Shown: positions 53,654 through 62,983 of the stretch, in pieces
How positions within the stretch are numbered: the stretch's first letter is position 1
How the letters are laid out: every line of letters begins with the position of its first letter
From: Sphingobacteriaceae bacterium DW12
Lineage (GTDB): Bacteria; Bacteroidota; Bacteroidia; Sphingobacteriales; Sphingobacteriaceae
NCBI GenBank assembly: GCA_000783305.1
Contig: JROE01000008.1
Location: 511,887 to 575,886 of the forward strand
Direction: 5' to 3'
Length of the DNA stretch: 64,000 nt
Position numbers and translations under genes: made by a program
The notes under the pieces: generated by a model
Seen by the model: the letters and a program-made list of their open reading frames with translations, nothing else
What the model was told of the DNA's origin: nothing
The model's database searches: none

Positions 53654-56230
53654 CTATGCTAAATTACGTCCTGCATTTACAACTCCGTATATGGTCCTTG
53701 CAATTAGCTTCGAGTAGACATCATACTGCGGATCCTCTAAACTTAGATTTTTTTGTTTACGGATCGCATAGTGCTGAATAGTGAGCAATGGCAAAATTAT
53801 TTTCTCGCGCGCAAGGATAGATTCTCGTTCCACTGGATAATTTTCCATCAATTTCTTCGTATTACTAAGCTTAAGTACATATTTTTTAGTAAGTTGAAAT
53901 TCATCATGAAGCATCTTCCAAAAAGTACCATACTTTTCATCATACTGCATGTAAGATGTAATGTCAAAATTTGACTTAGTCATCGACATCATACAGTTGT
54001 CAATAATCGTATTAAACATACCTGAATGCTCGTACAGATTTCGAACGTATGACCATAGATTGTTTTCCTCTGCAAATTGTAATGCCGAACCTACTCCATA
54101 AAACCCAGGAATATTTTGTTTCAATTGACTCCAAGAGGTCACAAAGCTGATTGCTCTCAAATCCTCCAACCGTAGTTCCTTATCTGTATTTCGTTTGACA
54201 GGACGACTGCTGATATTTATAGTAGATAAGGCCTTTAATGGACTCAGGTTCTCTAAATAATTTAAGAATAATGGGTCTTTACGTAATGACATGAATTTTT
54301 CATAACTGACTTCGGCCATCTGGTCGATGACATTTTTCTGCTTAGCCGTTAGTGTGTCACCATCATTTTGGTTGATTTCCGAAATAATCCCAGCATGAAG
54401 CAATTGTTCAATGTTATACTTTGCAGCATCTATTGATCCGTATTGGCTGCTGATAGTCTGTCCTTGAATAGTCAATTGAATATGCTTATTCTCGATATCA
54501 CGCCCCATAGATGCATAGAAACGTTGAGTTTTGCCCCCGCCCCTAGCTGGAGGTCCACCCCGCCCATCAAAGAATACCAAATCAACATCATACTCACGTG
54601 CGATTGCGGTCAATTCCATCTTGGCTTTGTAAATAGACCAATTGGCCATTAAATAGCCTCCGTCTTTTGTGCTGTCCGAAAACCCTAACATGATGGTCTG
54701 CTTATTCCCCCTTGACTTCAAATGCTTCACATAATCCGGATGCGTGTAGAGACTTTTCATCACATCAGCAGCGCGTACCAAATCATCCACGGTCTCAAAT
54801 AAAGGCACAAAATCAATCGTCAACGATTCTTTCTGCCAACCTGACCATAAGAACAATTGCATCAGACCTAGAATATCAGAGGCTTGCTGACAATTACTGA
54901 TAATAAACCGTTGTGCAGCTCTCTCGCTACCTGACTGTTGAACACTTTTAAGCAAGGGTATCACTTCCAAAGTATCTTTAACCAATGCAGGAGCATCTTC
55001 ACCAACCACTAGATTTAATTCAGAAAACGGAAATTTCTTTAACTTCTCTTTTTCATCCAAACTTTCAAAATCTGTAGGCTGATTAGTCAGCTCCTGATTC
55101 GATTCAATCAGGTATGTCAATGTATCACGCAAGACGCGACTGTCCTGACGGATATCCAAGGTCGTGAAATAACATCCAAATGTGATCACTTTCCGAATAA
55201 GATCCTCCACAACGTCAATAAAGAGACTATTATGGTTTTCAATCAATACGCGCTCAATAGATTTTAAATTTGACAATATTCGCGCAGTCTCGTCCTTTGG
55301 ATTTTCAATGGGATTGAAGCTATTATTATAAAATAACTCTTGGAGTTCATCCATATATTGTTCGACCCCTCTGAAAGTAATCCGTCGTCTGATAATACGA
55401 AAATCACGATAATAACATCTAAAAAGGATAGTCCGCAACATGGTTGCCACCTTTTTTGTACTTTCTACCGTCACGTTAGGATTCCCATCACGGTCGCCTC
55501 CTGGCCAGAATCCAAGCTCAATAAGCTGCTTGACATCTTCTGTAGGTACTTCTAATTCATTGTCTATCGTGTGTTGGATTTCTGAAGCAACTTTATAGAA
55601 AACATTTTCTAAAAACCAAGCTAGACTAGCTGCCTCATCGACTGGTGTAGGGCGTTCCTTATTAATAAAGGGTGTCTTTCCAAGTTGCTGGAGCAAAAGA
55701 TGGATGTTATTGATATCGTTCTCTTTTATGGCCTCTATCAAATCATTAATAATGGAAAGAACAGCACCAGGATAAAACTGTGTTGGGTGGGCCGTCAATA
55801 CCAAACGAACCGAAAAATCCTTTAACTTATCGACAATTTGCTTTCGGAGCTTGTTATTCGTTTGTGTCTGGCGGAAGAGTGGCTCCAAAGAACCTGTCTC
55901 ATCGGAATGACCAATAGACTGAAATGACGAATCTTCAACGGCATCGAATAACACCACTTGCCTTTCTACATATTGGACTATACGGAAAAGTAAATCCATA
56001 CGATCTTCTTCCTGAACATACTGTTCATATTGTCCGAAGAAGCTATCAATGATCTCTTCTGGAGAGAGGTGTTCCTCTACTCCTTTTTCACAGTGCGTAG
56101 TGAAGAATGGTAGTAACGTACCCGTATGCTTGACCCGCTGGAAAGGCAAGGTTAGAAATAAACTTTTGAAAAGTTCAAAACGGGTCAACACCTCGTTTTG
56201 AAAGGCGGCTTCTTTTTGACTTAATTTCAT
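53654..56230 (-). CDS. ppc: Phosphoenolpyruvate carboxylase
   Basis: An 858-aa PEPC: VRLVLTAHPTQFYPGAV with the catalytic His (residues about 140-156), WPGGDRDGNPNVTVES, MLGFSDSTKDGGYLMANW and FFDGRGGPPARGGGKTQRF. It carboxylates PEP to oxaloacetate to refill the TCA cycle, which fits with sucAB in this region. The C-terminus ends GVVNAGRNLA instead of the usual R-x-T-G. That is a Bacteroidota-type variation and not evidence of a defect. Confidence 0.96.
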   Translation of the reverse strand: MKLSQKEAAFQNEVLTRFELFKSLFLTLPFQRVKHTGTLLPFFTTHCEKGVEEHLSPEEIIDSFFGQYEQYVQEEDRMDLLFRIVQYVERQVVLFDAVEDSSFQSIGHSDETGSLEPLFRQTQTNNKLRKQIVDKLKDFSVRLVLTAHPTQFYPGAVLSIINDLIEAIKENDINNIHLLLQQLGKTPFINKERPTPVDEAASLAWFLENVFYKVASEIQHTIDNELEVPTEDVKQLIELGFWPGGDRDGNPNVTVESTKKVATMLRTILFRCYYRDFRIIRRRITFRGVEQYMDELQELFYNNSFNPIENPKDETARILSNLKSIERVLIENHNSLFIDVVEDLIRKVITFGCYFTTLDIRQDSRVLRDTLTYLIESNQELTNQPTDFESLDEKEKLKKFPFSELNLVVGEDAPALVKDTLEVIPLLKSVQQSGSERAAQRFIISNCQQASDILGLMQLFLWSGWQKESLTIDFVPLFETVDDLVRAADVMKSLYTHPDYVKHLKSRGNKQTIMLGFSDSTKDGGYLMANWSIYKAKMELTAIAREYDVDLVFFDGRGGPPARGGGKTQRFYASMGRDIENKHIQLTIQGQTISSQYGSIDAAKYNIEQLLHAGIISEINQNDGDTLTAKQKNVIDQMAEVSYEKFMSLRKDPLFLNYLENLSPLKALSTINISSRPVKRNTDKELRLEDLRAISFVTSWSQLKQNIPGFYGVGSALQFAEENNLWSYVRNLYEHSGMFNTIIDNCMMSMTKSNFDITSYMQYDEKYGTFWKMLHDEFQLTKKYVLKLSNTKKLMENYPVERESILAREKIILPLLTIQHYAIRKQKNLSLEDPQYDVYSKLIARTIYGVVNAGRNLA

Positions 56231-56297
56231 GCTTTTGAATTAACACGAGGCTGGGTGTTTTGTTTGTTTTGTATAAGTTGATTCAGCCTCAGAAAAC

Positions 56298-56305
56298 CAA
56301 ATATA
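56298..56305 (-). promoter_or_regulatory. Candidate -7 box (TATATTTG) for ppc
   Basis: Minus-strand TATATTTG fits TAnnTTTG and lies 67 nt before the ppc ATG at 56230. No -33 box at normal spacing. Confidence 0.4.
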
Positions 56306-56430
56306 CATTTTTTATATCAAAACATTAATTATAATACCAACTTTCAACACAAACAGTGCAAATTTTAAAAAATCATCAACAACAATCTTTAGAATTTGTT
56401 GTTATTATATATACCAAACTATACATAATA

Positions 56431-56844
56431 ATGGACAAAATACTATATACTGCAGAAGTAACAGCAATTGGAGGTCGTGACGGCGCAATTAAATCTTCGG
56501 ATGGCATCCTAGATTTCGAAGTACACAAGCCCGAGGTCATGGGAGGAAAGGGTGGTGCAACCAATCCCGAACAATTATTTGCTGCCGCTTGGAGCTCTTG
56601 CTTTTTGGGAGCTATGGGAGCCGTTGGAAAAAAAGATAACATAGAACTCCAAGATGCTACCGTGACGGCGAAAGTCTCCTTCAATGAAGAAGACAACTCC
56701 TTCTTTATATCGGCAGCACTCGAGATACACGTTCCCTCTCTATCCAAAGAGGAAGTACAAACCCTTGCAAATAAGGCCCACAAAGTATGTCCATACTCTA
56801 AGGCAACTCGAGGAAACGTAAACGTTATTGTGACAGCAGTATAA
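56431..56844 (+). CDS. ohr: Organic hydroperoxide resistance protein (Ohr)
   Basis: A 137-aa protein beginning MDKILYTAEVTAIGGRDGAI. An upstream in-frame ATG at 56356 would add 25 AT-rich codons without family match. Ohr signatures are TNPEQLFAAAWSSCFLGAMG (peroxidatic Cys in SSC, residues about 45-64) and KVCPYSKATRGN (resolving Cys). It reduces organic hydroperoxides using lipoylated proteins. It lies divergent from ppc and has no MarR-type ohrR gene next to it. Confidence 0.93.
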   Translation: MDKILYTAEVTAIGGRDGAIKSSDGILDFEVHKPEVMGGKGGATNPEQLFAAAWSSCFLGAMGAVGKKDNIELQDATVTAKVSFNEEDNSFFISAALEIHVPSLSKEEVQTLANKAHKVCPYSKATRGNVNVIVTAV

Positions 56845-56981
56845 CAACAGGCGTAAACGCTACGAAAGCGCTGTACAGGTTTCGGTGTCATCGCTACCTG
56901 CATCTTGTCTCCACATACGGCGTATATAATTTAGAAGAAGGTTTTATTAACAAGGTCAATCGCTTATCCTAAATCTATCTG

Positions 56982-56989
56982 TATCTTTG
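56982..56989 (+). promoter_or_regulatory. Candidate -7 box (TATCTTTG) for the FUSC-YpdA operon
   Basis: TATCTTTG fits TAnnTTTG and lies 13 nt before the ATG at 57003, giving a leader of only a few nucleotides. No -33 TTG at the standard distance. Confidence 0.4.
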
Positions 56990-57002
56990 CATGGTATAGA
57001 TT

Positions 57003-59201
57003 ATGAAGAAAATTATACAGGAAATCAAACATTTCCTTAACGGTCAATATTTTGCAGATGGTCTACGGATTACAATAGGTTGTATTGTGCCTATTGTGGT
57101 ATGTGCCATTTTGGGAGTGTTTCAAACTGGCACTCTTATTTCTTTGGGGGCATTACTGATTGGATTGTCCGATACACCAGGAGCTCCAGCCCATCGCCGC
57201 TATGGAATGTTTGCTTGCTTAGGGATAACTGTATTCACCTATATTGTTGTCTATCTCGCGGGCGGTTCTATATTATTCACTGCTATAGCTATCGCATCCC
57301 TCTGCTTTTTAAATTCGATGCTCGCAGTCTTCAATTCCCGAGCGGCCAATATCGGGTTAATGGGTATACTGATGCTCCTTATTCATATAGATGCAACAGA
57401 GTCATTTCAACAATTTGCTACGAACCTCTTTTACTTTATCCTCGGTGCGGCTTGGTATATCATTATAAGCCTATCTTTTACACAAGTACGTCCGTATCGA
57501 TTGGCCCAACAAGAACTTGCCGAAACAATCCGTAAGGTTGCGGAATATCTTAGAATTAAGGCCAATTTTTATGACATCAAAATTGACAATGATGCCAACT
57601 ATCTAAAACTCATCGACCAGCAAATTCAAGTCCATGAGCATCAAGAAAATGTAAGAGATCATCTCTTTCAAAGTAAGCGTTCAATCAAGGACACCACAAA
57701 GACAGGAAGATATCTAACGTTGATATTTTCCGACATCGTAGATCTATTTGAACAAAGCATGGCGACTCATTACGATTACAATGCCGTCAGCGAAAAATTT
57801 GGCCACACCGGCATCTTGAACCGTTTCAAATTCACGATATTAAAAGTGACCAATGAACTGGACCACTTGGCTTATCAGCTTAATGCCAATAAAATTCCGA
57901 AACCGCTATACAATTTCAACAATGACATCGATAGCTTAGTCCAATCCATTGATAGGATTGAACAGGAATACCAGTATAATACCATCGCTCTAAAAAAGGT
58001 GGTAATCAACCTTCGGAATATTGTAGCTCAGCTAGAAAGGATATACAATTTGAGTCTCCTATCCGCCAAAGACATCAAGAAAGAAGATGTTGACAATGCC
58101 GAAAAATTTGTCAATAAGGTCAACTTAGATTGGAGCCAATTTGAAGAAAATTTAAATCTAAAATCTACAATATTCAGGCATGCTATACGAATGTCCATTG
58201 TCATGACATTCGGCTACCTTTTGACTAAATTACTGGGCTTTGGTCAATTCAACAGCTATTGGGTCATGTTGACAATAATGGTCATCCTAAAACCGGGTTT
58301 TGGCCTTACTAAGGAGCGAAACGTACAACGTTTGATCGGGACCATTGTAGGTGGAATTATCGGAACAATTATCTTGGTTACCATACAGGACGAAACCACT
58401 CGATTTATACTGCTAGTATTTTTCTTTCTTACGGCCTATAGCCTATTTAGGATTAACTATATCGTCGCCGTGATGTTTATGACCCCTTATGTATTGATTC
58501 TCTTAAGCTTCAATGGAATGAATACGTTGGAAATGGCTCAAAGCCGAATTATTGATACTTTTCTAGGAGGGATGCTGGCCTTCGTCTCGAGCTACATCAT
58601 TCTGCCAAATTGGGAGAGCACACAGGTAAAGGGAAATATGCGAAAATTGCTTATGGCCAACTATAATTACATCGCACAAATCATCAAAATCATTTCGGGA
58701 GAAAAACCGACCCTCACGGAATTCAAACTGGCTAGGAAAGATGTATACATCGCTACTGCCAATATGGGGTCCACTTTTCAACGGATGCTTACCGAGCCTA
58801 AATGGAAACAAAAAAACACAAAGGAGCTGAATAGATTTGTCATCTTCAACCATATACTGTCCTCGTACTCTGCAACACTGACTAGAAGAGTGTGGGAAGC
58901 TAACTCTTCGGAATTGAACAATGAACATCTCAGACTGGTAAAGAAAACGCTAAACAGCCTTGAACAATTAATCGCAGCTTTAGAGGATGAGCACGAACAA
59001 CATCCATTTTTTGCAATTAAATACTCATTACCTAAGGGGACAAATGACAACAATGAGTCCGAAGAGTCAAAATTAATTACAGAGCAATTACAGTTTTTGA
59101 ATAAAATTTCCTCAGATTTACAAAAATCGGTCATGCACATCATCGATGTCGAAAAACAATCAAAATTGGAAGCGCTAGAGAATGAATCAAAAAATAGTTG
59201 A
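57003..59201 (+). CDS. FUSC family inner-membrane transporter (YccS-like)
   Basis: A 732-aa protein with two membrane blocks (residues about 20-165 and 395-520), each of about six spans, separated by a soluble helical region and followed by a cytosolic tail. The second block carries FNSYWVMLTIMVILKPGFG and RNVQRLIGTIVGGIIGTIIL, typical of FUSC/YccS-type aromatic-acid exporter-like proteins. Substrate unknown. The last 20 nt overlap the start of the YpdA-like gene in another frame, so the two are translated together. Confidence 0.88.
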   Translation: MKKIIQEIKHFLNGQYFADGLRITIGCIVPIVVCAILGVFQTGTLISLGALLIGLSDTPGAPAHRRYGMFACLGITVFTYIVVYLAGGSILFTAIAIASLCFLNSMLAVFNSRAANIGLMGILMLLIHIDATESFQQFATNLFYFILGAAWYIIISLSFTQVRPYRLAQQELAETIRKVAEYLRIKANFYDIKIDNDANYLKLIDQQIQVHEHQENVRDHLFQSKRSIKDTTKTGRYLTLIFSDIVDLFEQSMATHYDYNAVSEKFGHTGILNRFKFTILKVTNELDHLAYQLNANKIPKPLYNFNNDIDSLVQSIDRIEQEYQYNTIALKKVVINLRNIVAQLERIYNLSLLSAKDIKKEDVDNAEKFVNKVNLDWSQFEENLNLKSTIFRHAIRMSIVMTFGYLLTKLLGFGQFNSYWVMLTIMVILKPGFGLTKERNVQRLIGTIVGGIIGTIILVTIQDETTRFILLVFFFLTAYSLFRINYIVAVMFMTPYVLILLSFNGMNTLEMAQSRIIDTFLGGMLAFVSSYIILPNWESTQVKGNMRKLLMANYNYIAQIIKIISGEKPTLTEFKLARKDVYIATANMGSTFQRMLTEPKWKQKNTKELNRFVIFNHILSSYSATLTRRVWEANSSELNNEHLRLVKKTLNSLEQLIAALEDEHEQHPFFAIKYSLPKGTNDNNESEESKLITEQLQFLNKISSDLQKSVMHIIDVEKQSKLEALENESKNS

Positions 59202-60174
59202 ACTCGATATACTTATTATCGGTGGAGGGCCAATAGGCTTAGCATGCGGAATCGAAGCAGATAAAGCCGGACTTTCTTATATTATTGTTGAAAAGGGCTG
59301 CTTGGTCAATTCTCTGTACCATTACCCCGCCAATATGACATTCTTCTCTTCATCAGAGCGATTAGAGATTGGCGATACACCGTTTGTCACTACAAATCCT
59401 AAACCCCGACGCATCGAAGCGTTAGAGTACTATCGCCGCATTCAACAGAAATTTGAATTGCGGATAAAGTTGTTTGAAGAGGTTACTGACGTAATTCCGG
59501 AACTAAATGGCAGCAGCTATCGAGTGCAGACCAGCAAAGGGGAATATATTGCCACCAACGTAATAGTTGCTACGGGATTCTATGACCATCCCATATTATT
59601 GAATATTCCAGGCGAAGACCTAAGTAAAGTGCGACATTATTATAACGACCCACATTACTACGCAGGTCAAAATGTGGTCGTAGTGGGAGCCAGCAACTCT
59701 TCAATAGACGCAGCGCTAGAAACATATAGAAAAGGTGCGAAGGTAACCTTGGTCGTCCGGGGAAGTGAGATAAGTCCCCGGGTAAAATATTGGGTCAAGC
59801 CTGATATTGAAAATCGTATTCTTTCCAAAGAAATAGATGTTTTATACAACAGTTTCCTCAGCAGAGTAAATAATGATAGTGTAGAAATATCCACACCTGA
59901 TGGCGTACAAACTATCCAAAACGACTTCGTACTGGCATTGACGGGCTACAAACCTAACTTTGACTTTCTAAGCCGTATTGGAATATCTATTCCAAATGAA
60001 TCCCCGATGATTCCCTTACACGATTTAGAAACTATGGAAACCAATATGAATGGAATATATCTAGCTGGAGTCGTTTGCGGCGGACTAAATACCCATTTAT
60101 GGTTTATCGAAAACTCAAGAGTTCACGCCACCCAAATTGTAGCACATATCCTGTCAAAAAAACTAACTTCTTAA
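59182..60174 (+). CDS. YpdA-like FAD/NAD(P)-dependent disulfide reductase
   Basis: A 330-aa flavoprotein. The FAD motif is IIGGGPIGLACGIEADKAG (residues about 12-30), the second nucleotide motif VVVGASNSSIDAALETYRKG, and a C-terminal FAD block is YLAGVVCGGLNTHLW. Length and order match YpdA, the putative bacillithiol disulfide reductase. It has no redox-active CxxC pair as in thioredoxin reductase. It overlaps the FUSC gene by 20 nt, and its 3' end overlaps the convergent TetR gene by 12 nt. Bacillithiol as substrate is inferred from the family. Confidence 0.9.
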   Translation: MNQKIVELDILIIGGGPIGLACGIEADKAGLSYIIVEKGCLVNSLYHYPANMTFFSSSERLEIGDTPFVTTNPKPRRIEALEYYRRIQQKFELRIKLFEEVTDVIPELNGSSYRVQTSKGEYIATNVIVATGFYDHPILLNIPGEDLSKVRHYYNDPHYYAGQNVVVVGASNSSIDAALETYRKGAKVTLVVRGSEISPRVKYWVKPDIENRILSKEIDVLYNSFLSRVNNDSVEISTPDGVQTIQNDFVLALTGYKPNFDFLSRIGISIPNESPMIPLHDLETMETNMNGIYLAGVVCGGLNTHLWFIENSRVHATQIVAHILSKKLTS

Positions 60175-60768
60175 CCCATTCAAGAAAATCTTAACCATTT
60201 TCTTTTGAAGATCCAAAATAAAGTCAAACTCCTCTTTGGTTGGGAAAATCATACATTTCATATCTTTCATAATACCGATACGCATACCGAATAATGAATA
60301 CAACAATAGTTTGGAAGTGCCATCCAAATCATCCACTATCAATTGACCTTTGTTCACGCCGATCTGCAACACTCGACCTATAAGATGCGCTTCTTTCTCA
60401 AAACACTCCTTGATTACCTTTTCGACTTCAGTTGGCATCTCCTTCACAAGTGTAGTGGATTGCTCAAACAAACTGTAATACCGATTTATTAGTTCAATCC
60501 GTTTATTGAGAGCAAACATCATAGCCTTCTCATAATCATCACAACTATCTACATAGACACCAATCTCATTGATCATTTCGTCCATCACATACTCAAAGAC
60601 GGCCGAATAAAGGCTATTTTTATCCGGAAAATAATAATATAAAAGCGCTTTGGAAAAGGACAAATCCTTCGCAATCTCCGCCATCGTTGTCTTAGACATC
60701 CCAAAGTGAGCAAACCTTCTTGTTGCCGCCTCTAAGATTTTTATTCTTTTCAAATCTGCGTTTGCCAT
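60163..60768 (-). CDS. TetR/AcrR family transcriptional regulator
   Basis: A 201-aa repressor. The N-terminal HTH is at residues 8-55 (ILEAATRRFAHFGMSKTTMA, then EIAKDLSFSKALLYYYFPDK), followed by a helical ligand domain that I cannot match to a ligand. The 3' end overlaps the YpdA-like gene by 12 nt. An inverted repeat at 60824-60844, just upstream of its start and in front of the divergent murB, is a likely operator, suggesting autoregulation. Confidence 0.92.
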   Translation of the reverse strand: MANADLKRIKILEAATRRFAHFGMSKTTMAEIAKDLSFSKALLYYYFPDKNSLYSAVFEYVMDEMINEIGVYVDSCDDYEKAMMFALNKRIELINRYYSLFEQSTTLVKEMPTEVEKVIKECFEKEAHLIGRVLQIGVNKGQLIVDDLDGTSKLLLYSLFGMRIGIMKDMKCMIFPTKEEFDFILDLQKKMVKIFLNGLRS

Positions 60769-60823
60769 TTCTTATTTTTAATTCTTCTTAAATAAAAGCT
60801 TTATACTATATTTACCACCTTAT

Positions 60824-60844
60824 ATCACTGATAAAGTTAGTGAT
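60824..60844. promoter_or_regulatory. Likely TetR operator (inverted repeat)
   Basis: ATCACT-N9-AGTGAT, with the match extending imperfectly inward (ATCACTGA and ATCACTAA half-sites). It lies 56 nt upstream of the TetR start and 33 nt upstream of murB, in the divergent promoter region. Such 15-25-bp inverted repeats next to their own gene are usual TetR sites. Confidence 0.55.
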
Positions 60845-60876
60845 TTTTTTGAACATTTGAAAACTTTAGTCAAAAA

Positions 60877-61893
60877 ATGGAGAGCCTGATACAGGAGAAT
60901 GTCTCACTAAAACCCTTCAATACATTTGGAATTGCCGTACAAGCAAAGCAATTTGTAGAAATAACAAAAAGAGAACACCTTTCTCAACTCTTCAATGAAG
61001 GCCTTTTTAAGCAAGATTTTCTAGTATTAGGCGGCGGAAGCAATATATTATTCACACAAGACTATACTGGATTACTAATCAAAATTAACTTGAAAGGCAT
61101 CGGGTATACTATCCAACAAAATCATTCTTTTGTAACAGCCCAAGGTGGGGAAGTATGGAATGATTTGGTATGGTATTGCATTGACCATCAATTCCCAGGG
61201 CTTGAAAACATGGCGCTCATTCCCGGCACCGTGGGTGCCTCTCCAGTTCAAAATATTGGAGCCTATGGCACCGAATTGATGCATGTCTTTTATAGTTGCC
61301 TAGCCTTTGATACAACCTCTGGTCAATTTGTTACTTTTTATGAGGACGATTGTAATTTCTCGTATCGCGAAAGTATCTTTAAATCTAAATATAAAAATCG
61401 ATATATCATTATTGAAGTAACCTATAAGCTCAATCTAAGCGCAACTATCAACACCAGTTATGGAGCTATTGAAAAAGAGCTGTCGAACCGCCTAATCCAG
61501 CACCCAACCATAAAGGATATCGCAGAGGTAGTGTCCTATATTCGAGTCGAAAAACTTCCAGACCCTAGCACAGTGGGAAATGCAGGCAGTTTCTTTAAAA
61601 ATCCGATTGTTCCAAAATCCACCTTGCAACGGTTATTAATTGATTTTCCGGAAATTGTTCATTATAAGATAGATGAGGAGAGTTATAAACTTGCCGCCGG
61701 ATGGCTTATTGAACAGTGTGGCTGGAAAGGGAAAAAGCAGGGCGGAGCGGGAGTGTGGCATAATCAAGCACTTGTACTGATTAATGCCAATCAAGCCACA
61801 GGCAAAGAGATTTTTGAACTATCGTCCACAATTTTGAACGATGTGTATAGTAAATTTGAAATACAGCTTGAACGAGAAGTGAATATTTTTTAG
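60877..61893 (+). CDS. murB: UDP-N-acetylmuramate dehydrogenase
   Basis: A 338-aa type I MurB. FAD-binding segments are LGGGSNILFTQDYTGLLIKI and LIPGTVGASPVQNIGAYG. The substrate/proton-donor region is TVGNAGSFFKNPIV with the catalytic Ser. The C-terminal LIEQCGWKGKKQGGAGVW and LEREVNIF are also typical. It reduces UDP-GlcNAc-enolpyruvate to UDP-MurNAc in peptidoglycan synthesis. Confidence 0.97.
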   Translation: MESLIQENVSLKPFNTFGIAVQAKQFVEITKREHLSQLFNEGLFKQDFLVLGGGSNILFTQDYTGLLIKINLKGIGYTIQQNHSFVTAQGGEVWNDLVWYCIDHQFPGLENMALIPGTVGASPVQNIGAYGTELMHVFYSCLAFDTTSGQFVTFYEDDCNFSYRESIFKSKYKNRYIIIEVTYKLNLSATINTSYGAIEKELSNRLIQHPTIKDIAEVVSYIRVEKLPDPSTVGNAGSFFKNPIVPKSTLQRLLIDFPEIVHYKIDEESYKLAAGWLIEQCGWKGKKQGGAGVWHNQALVLINANQATGKEIFELSSTILNDVYSKFEIQLEREVNIF

Positions 61894-62192
61894 TCAGTGA
61901 CATTAAATTTCAATTAATTTTGAGTTAATTAACACACTGAATTACAAATCCAATATAGTCCAAAAGGGTGATAATTCACTCTCCAGGCACCTTTTTCTAT
62001 TATTAATCAACAGTAGAATTCCAACTACCTCCTCCAATATCCCAAATTCCAGCAGATTTTAGCATAGTATTTGCATCATTAGACTTGAAACCGTAGCTCT
62101 AGTTTAATTGAGCATATATAAATAGAGTATCTTATTATCATAGTGTTAACTCATTTGTGCATAAAAGTGCATAGATTTAAAACCAATCAAGT
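61894..62192. other. Intergenic region after murB, little seen
   Basis: 299 bp, AT-rich. A weak possible terminator pairs AAAAGGGTG (about 61961-61969) with CACCTTTTT (about 61988-61996) around an 18-nt loop, followed by TCTATTATT. I see no gene and no clear promoter for the following sigma gene. Confidence 0.4.
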
Positions 62193-62696
62193 ATGACTAA
62201 TATCGAATTTAACTCAATGGTTATCCAGCATGCGAATTCTCTCAAGCTCTACGCAAAAAACTTTACCAGAGATCAAGATGACGCCAACGATTTAGTACAA
62301 GACACGTTGCTAAAGGCTGTCACTTATTTTGGAAATTTTAAAGAAGGCACCAATCTCAAAGGCTGGCTTTACACAATCATGAAAAATACGTTTATCAACA
62401 ATTATAGACGTATTGTCAAAACCAACTCCTTCATCACTAAAGAGGAGGAAATAACCAGTGCGAACCTGTTTGTTTCTGCCACGAAAAATGAAGGTGAAAA
62501 CAAATTTATCATGGAAGATATCAATAAAGCGTTGACGAATCTGGCAGACGAATACTATATTCCCTTCAGCATGTACTTTGAAGGATATAAGTATCATGAA
62601 ATATCAGATCACCTCAATATACCTATAGGCACTGTCAAAACAAGAATTCACGTTGCACGTAAAGCAATGAAGAAAACATTGGTGGCTTACAAATAA
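62193..62696 (+). CDS. ECF RNA polymerase sigma factor (orphan)
   Basis: A 167-aa sigma-70 family factor: region 2 with LYAKNFTRDQDDANDLVQDT and KGWLYTIMKNTFINNYRR (residues about 19-85), region 4 with YHEISDHLNIPIGTVKTRIH and the final VARKAMKKTL. Unlike the pair at the start of the window, no FecR or other anti-sigma gene is next to it. This short single-domain type is conserved in Bacteroidota, so a general envelope or stress role is possible. The target is not visible. Confidence 0.92.
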   Translation: MTNIEFNSMVIQHANSLKLYAKNFTRDQDDANDLVQDTLLKAVTYFGNFKEGTNLKGWLYTIMKNTFINNYRRIVKTNSFITKEEEITSANLFVSATKNEGENKFIMEDINKALTNLADEYYIPFSMYFEGYKYHEISDHLNIPIGTVKTRIHVARKAMKKTLVAYK

Positions 62697-62722
62697 CAGC
62701 ATCCGAAAGAAGCTCAATTTGT

Positions 62723-62730
62723 TATTTTTG
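62723..62730 (+). promoter_or_regulatory. Candidate -7 box (TATTTTTG) for the cytochrome-b5-like gene
   Basis: TATTTTTG fits TAnnTTTG and ends four bases before the ATG at 62735, the same spacing as at menG, so the transcript would be nearly leaderless. No -33 TTG at standard spacing. Confidence 0.4.
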
Positions 62731-62734
62731 CACA

Positions 62735-62983
62735 ATGATTGACAACAAAAACAACTATCCTTCGTATTCGAGATTTAAACTAGCATTACGCAATGGGCAG
62801 GATAGGCCGGAAATATGGGTTGCTTACAAAGGTATAATCTACGATGTGTCTTGCAGTAGGCTCTGGCGAGATGGTAAACACTATGAACATTGGGCTGGTC
62901 AAGATTTGACAGATGAACTCAAAGATGCCCCTCACTCCTGTCAAGTATTTGAACGATTTCCAATAATTGGACTTTTGATATGA
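62735..62983 (+). CDS. Cytochrome-b5-like heme/steroid-binding domain protein (82 aa)
   Basis: An 82-aa single-domain protein with no signal peptide. The match is to the cytochrome b5-like fold: PEIWVAYKGIIYDVSCSRLW, then RDGKHYEHWAGQDLTDELKD and APHSCQVFERFPIIG. The classical HPGG heme-ligand motif is missing. His in KHYEHW and in APHS could be axial ligands, or the domain may bind another ligand, as in membrane-associated progesterone-receptor-like proteins. Function unknown. It lies 38 nt after the sigma gene, but with its own promoter box. Confidence 0.8.
   Translation: MIDNKNNYPSYSRFKLALRNGQDRPEIWVAYKGIIYDVSCSRLWRDGKHYEHWAGQDLTDELKDAPHSCQVFERFPIIGLLI

Noticed and set aside
56376..56903. 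175-codon frame antisense to ohr
   Set aside because: Covers a well-conserved ohr on the other strand, and no family features of its own.
57080..57535. 151-codon frame inside the FUSC gene in another frame
   Set aside because: Low-complexity shadow rich in Cys, Tyr and Ser, with no independent start signal.
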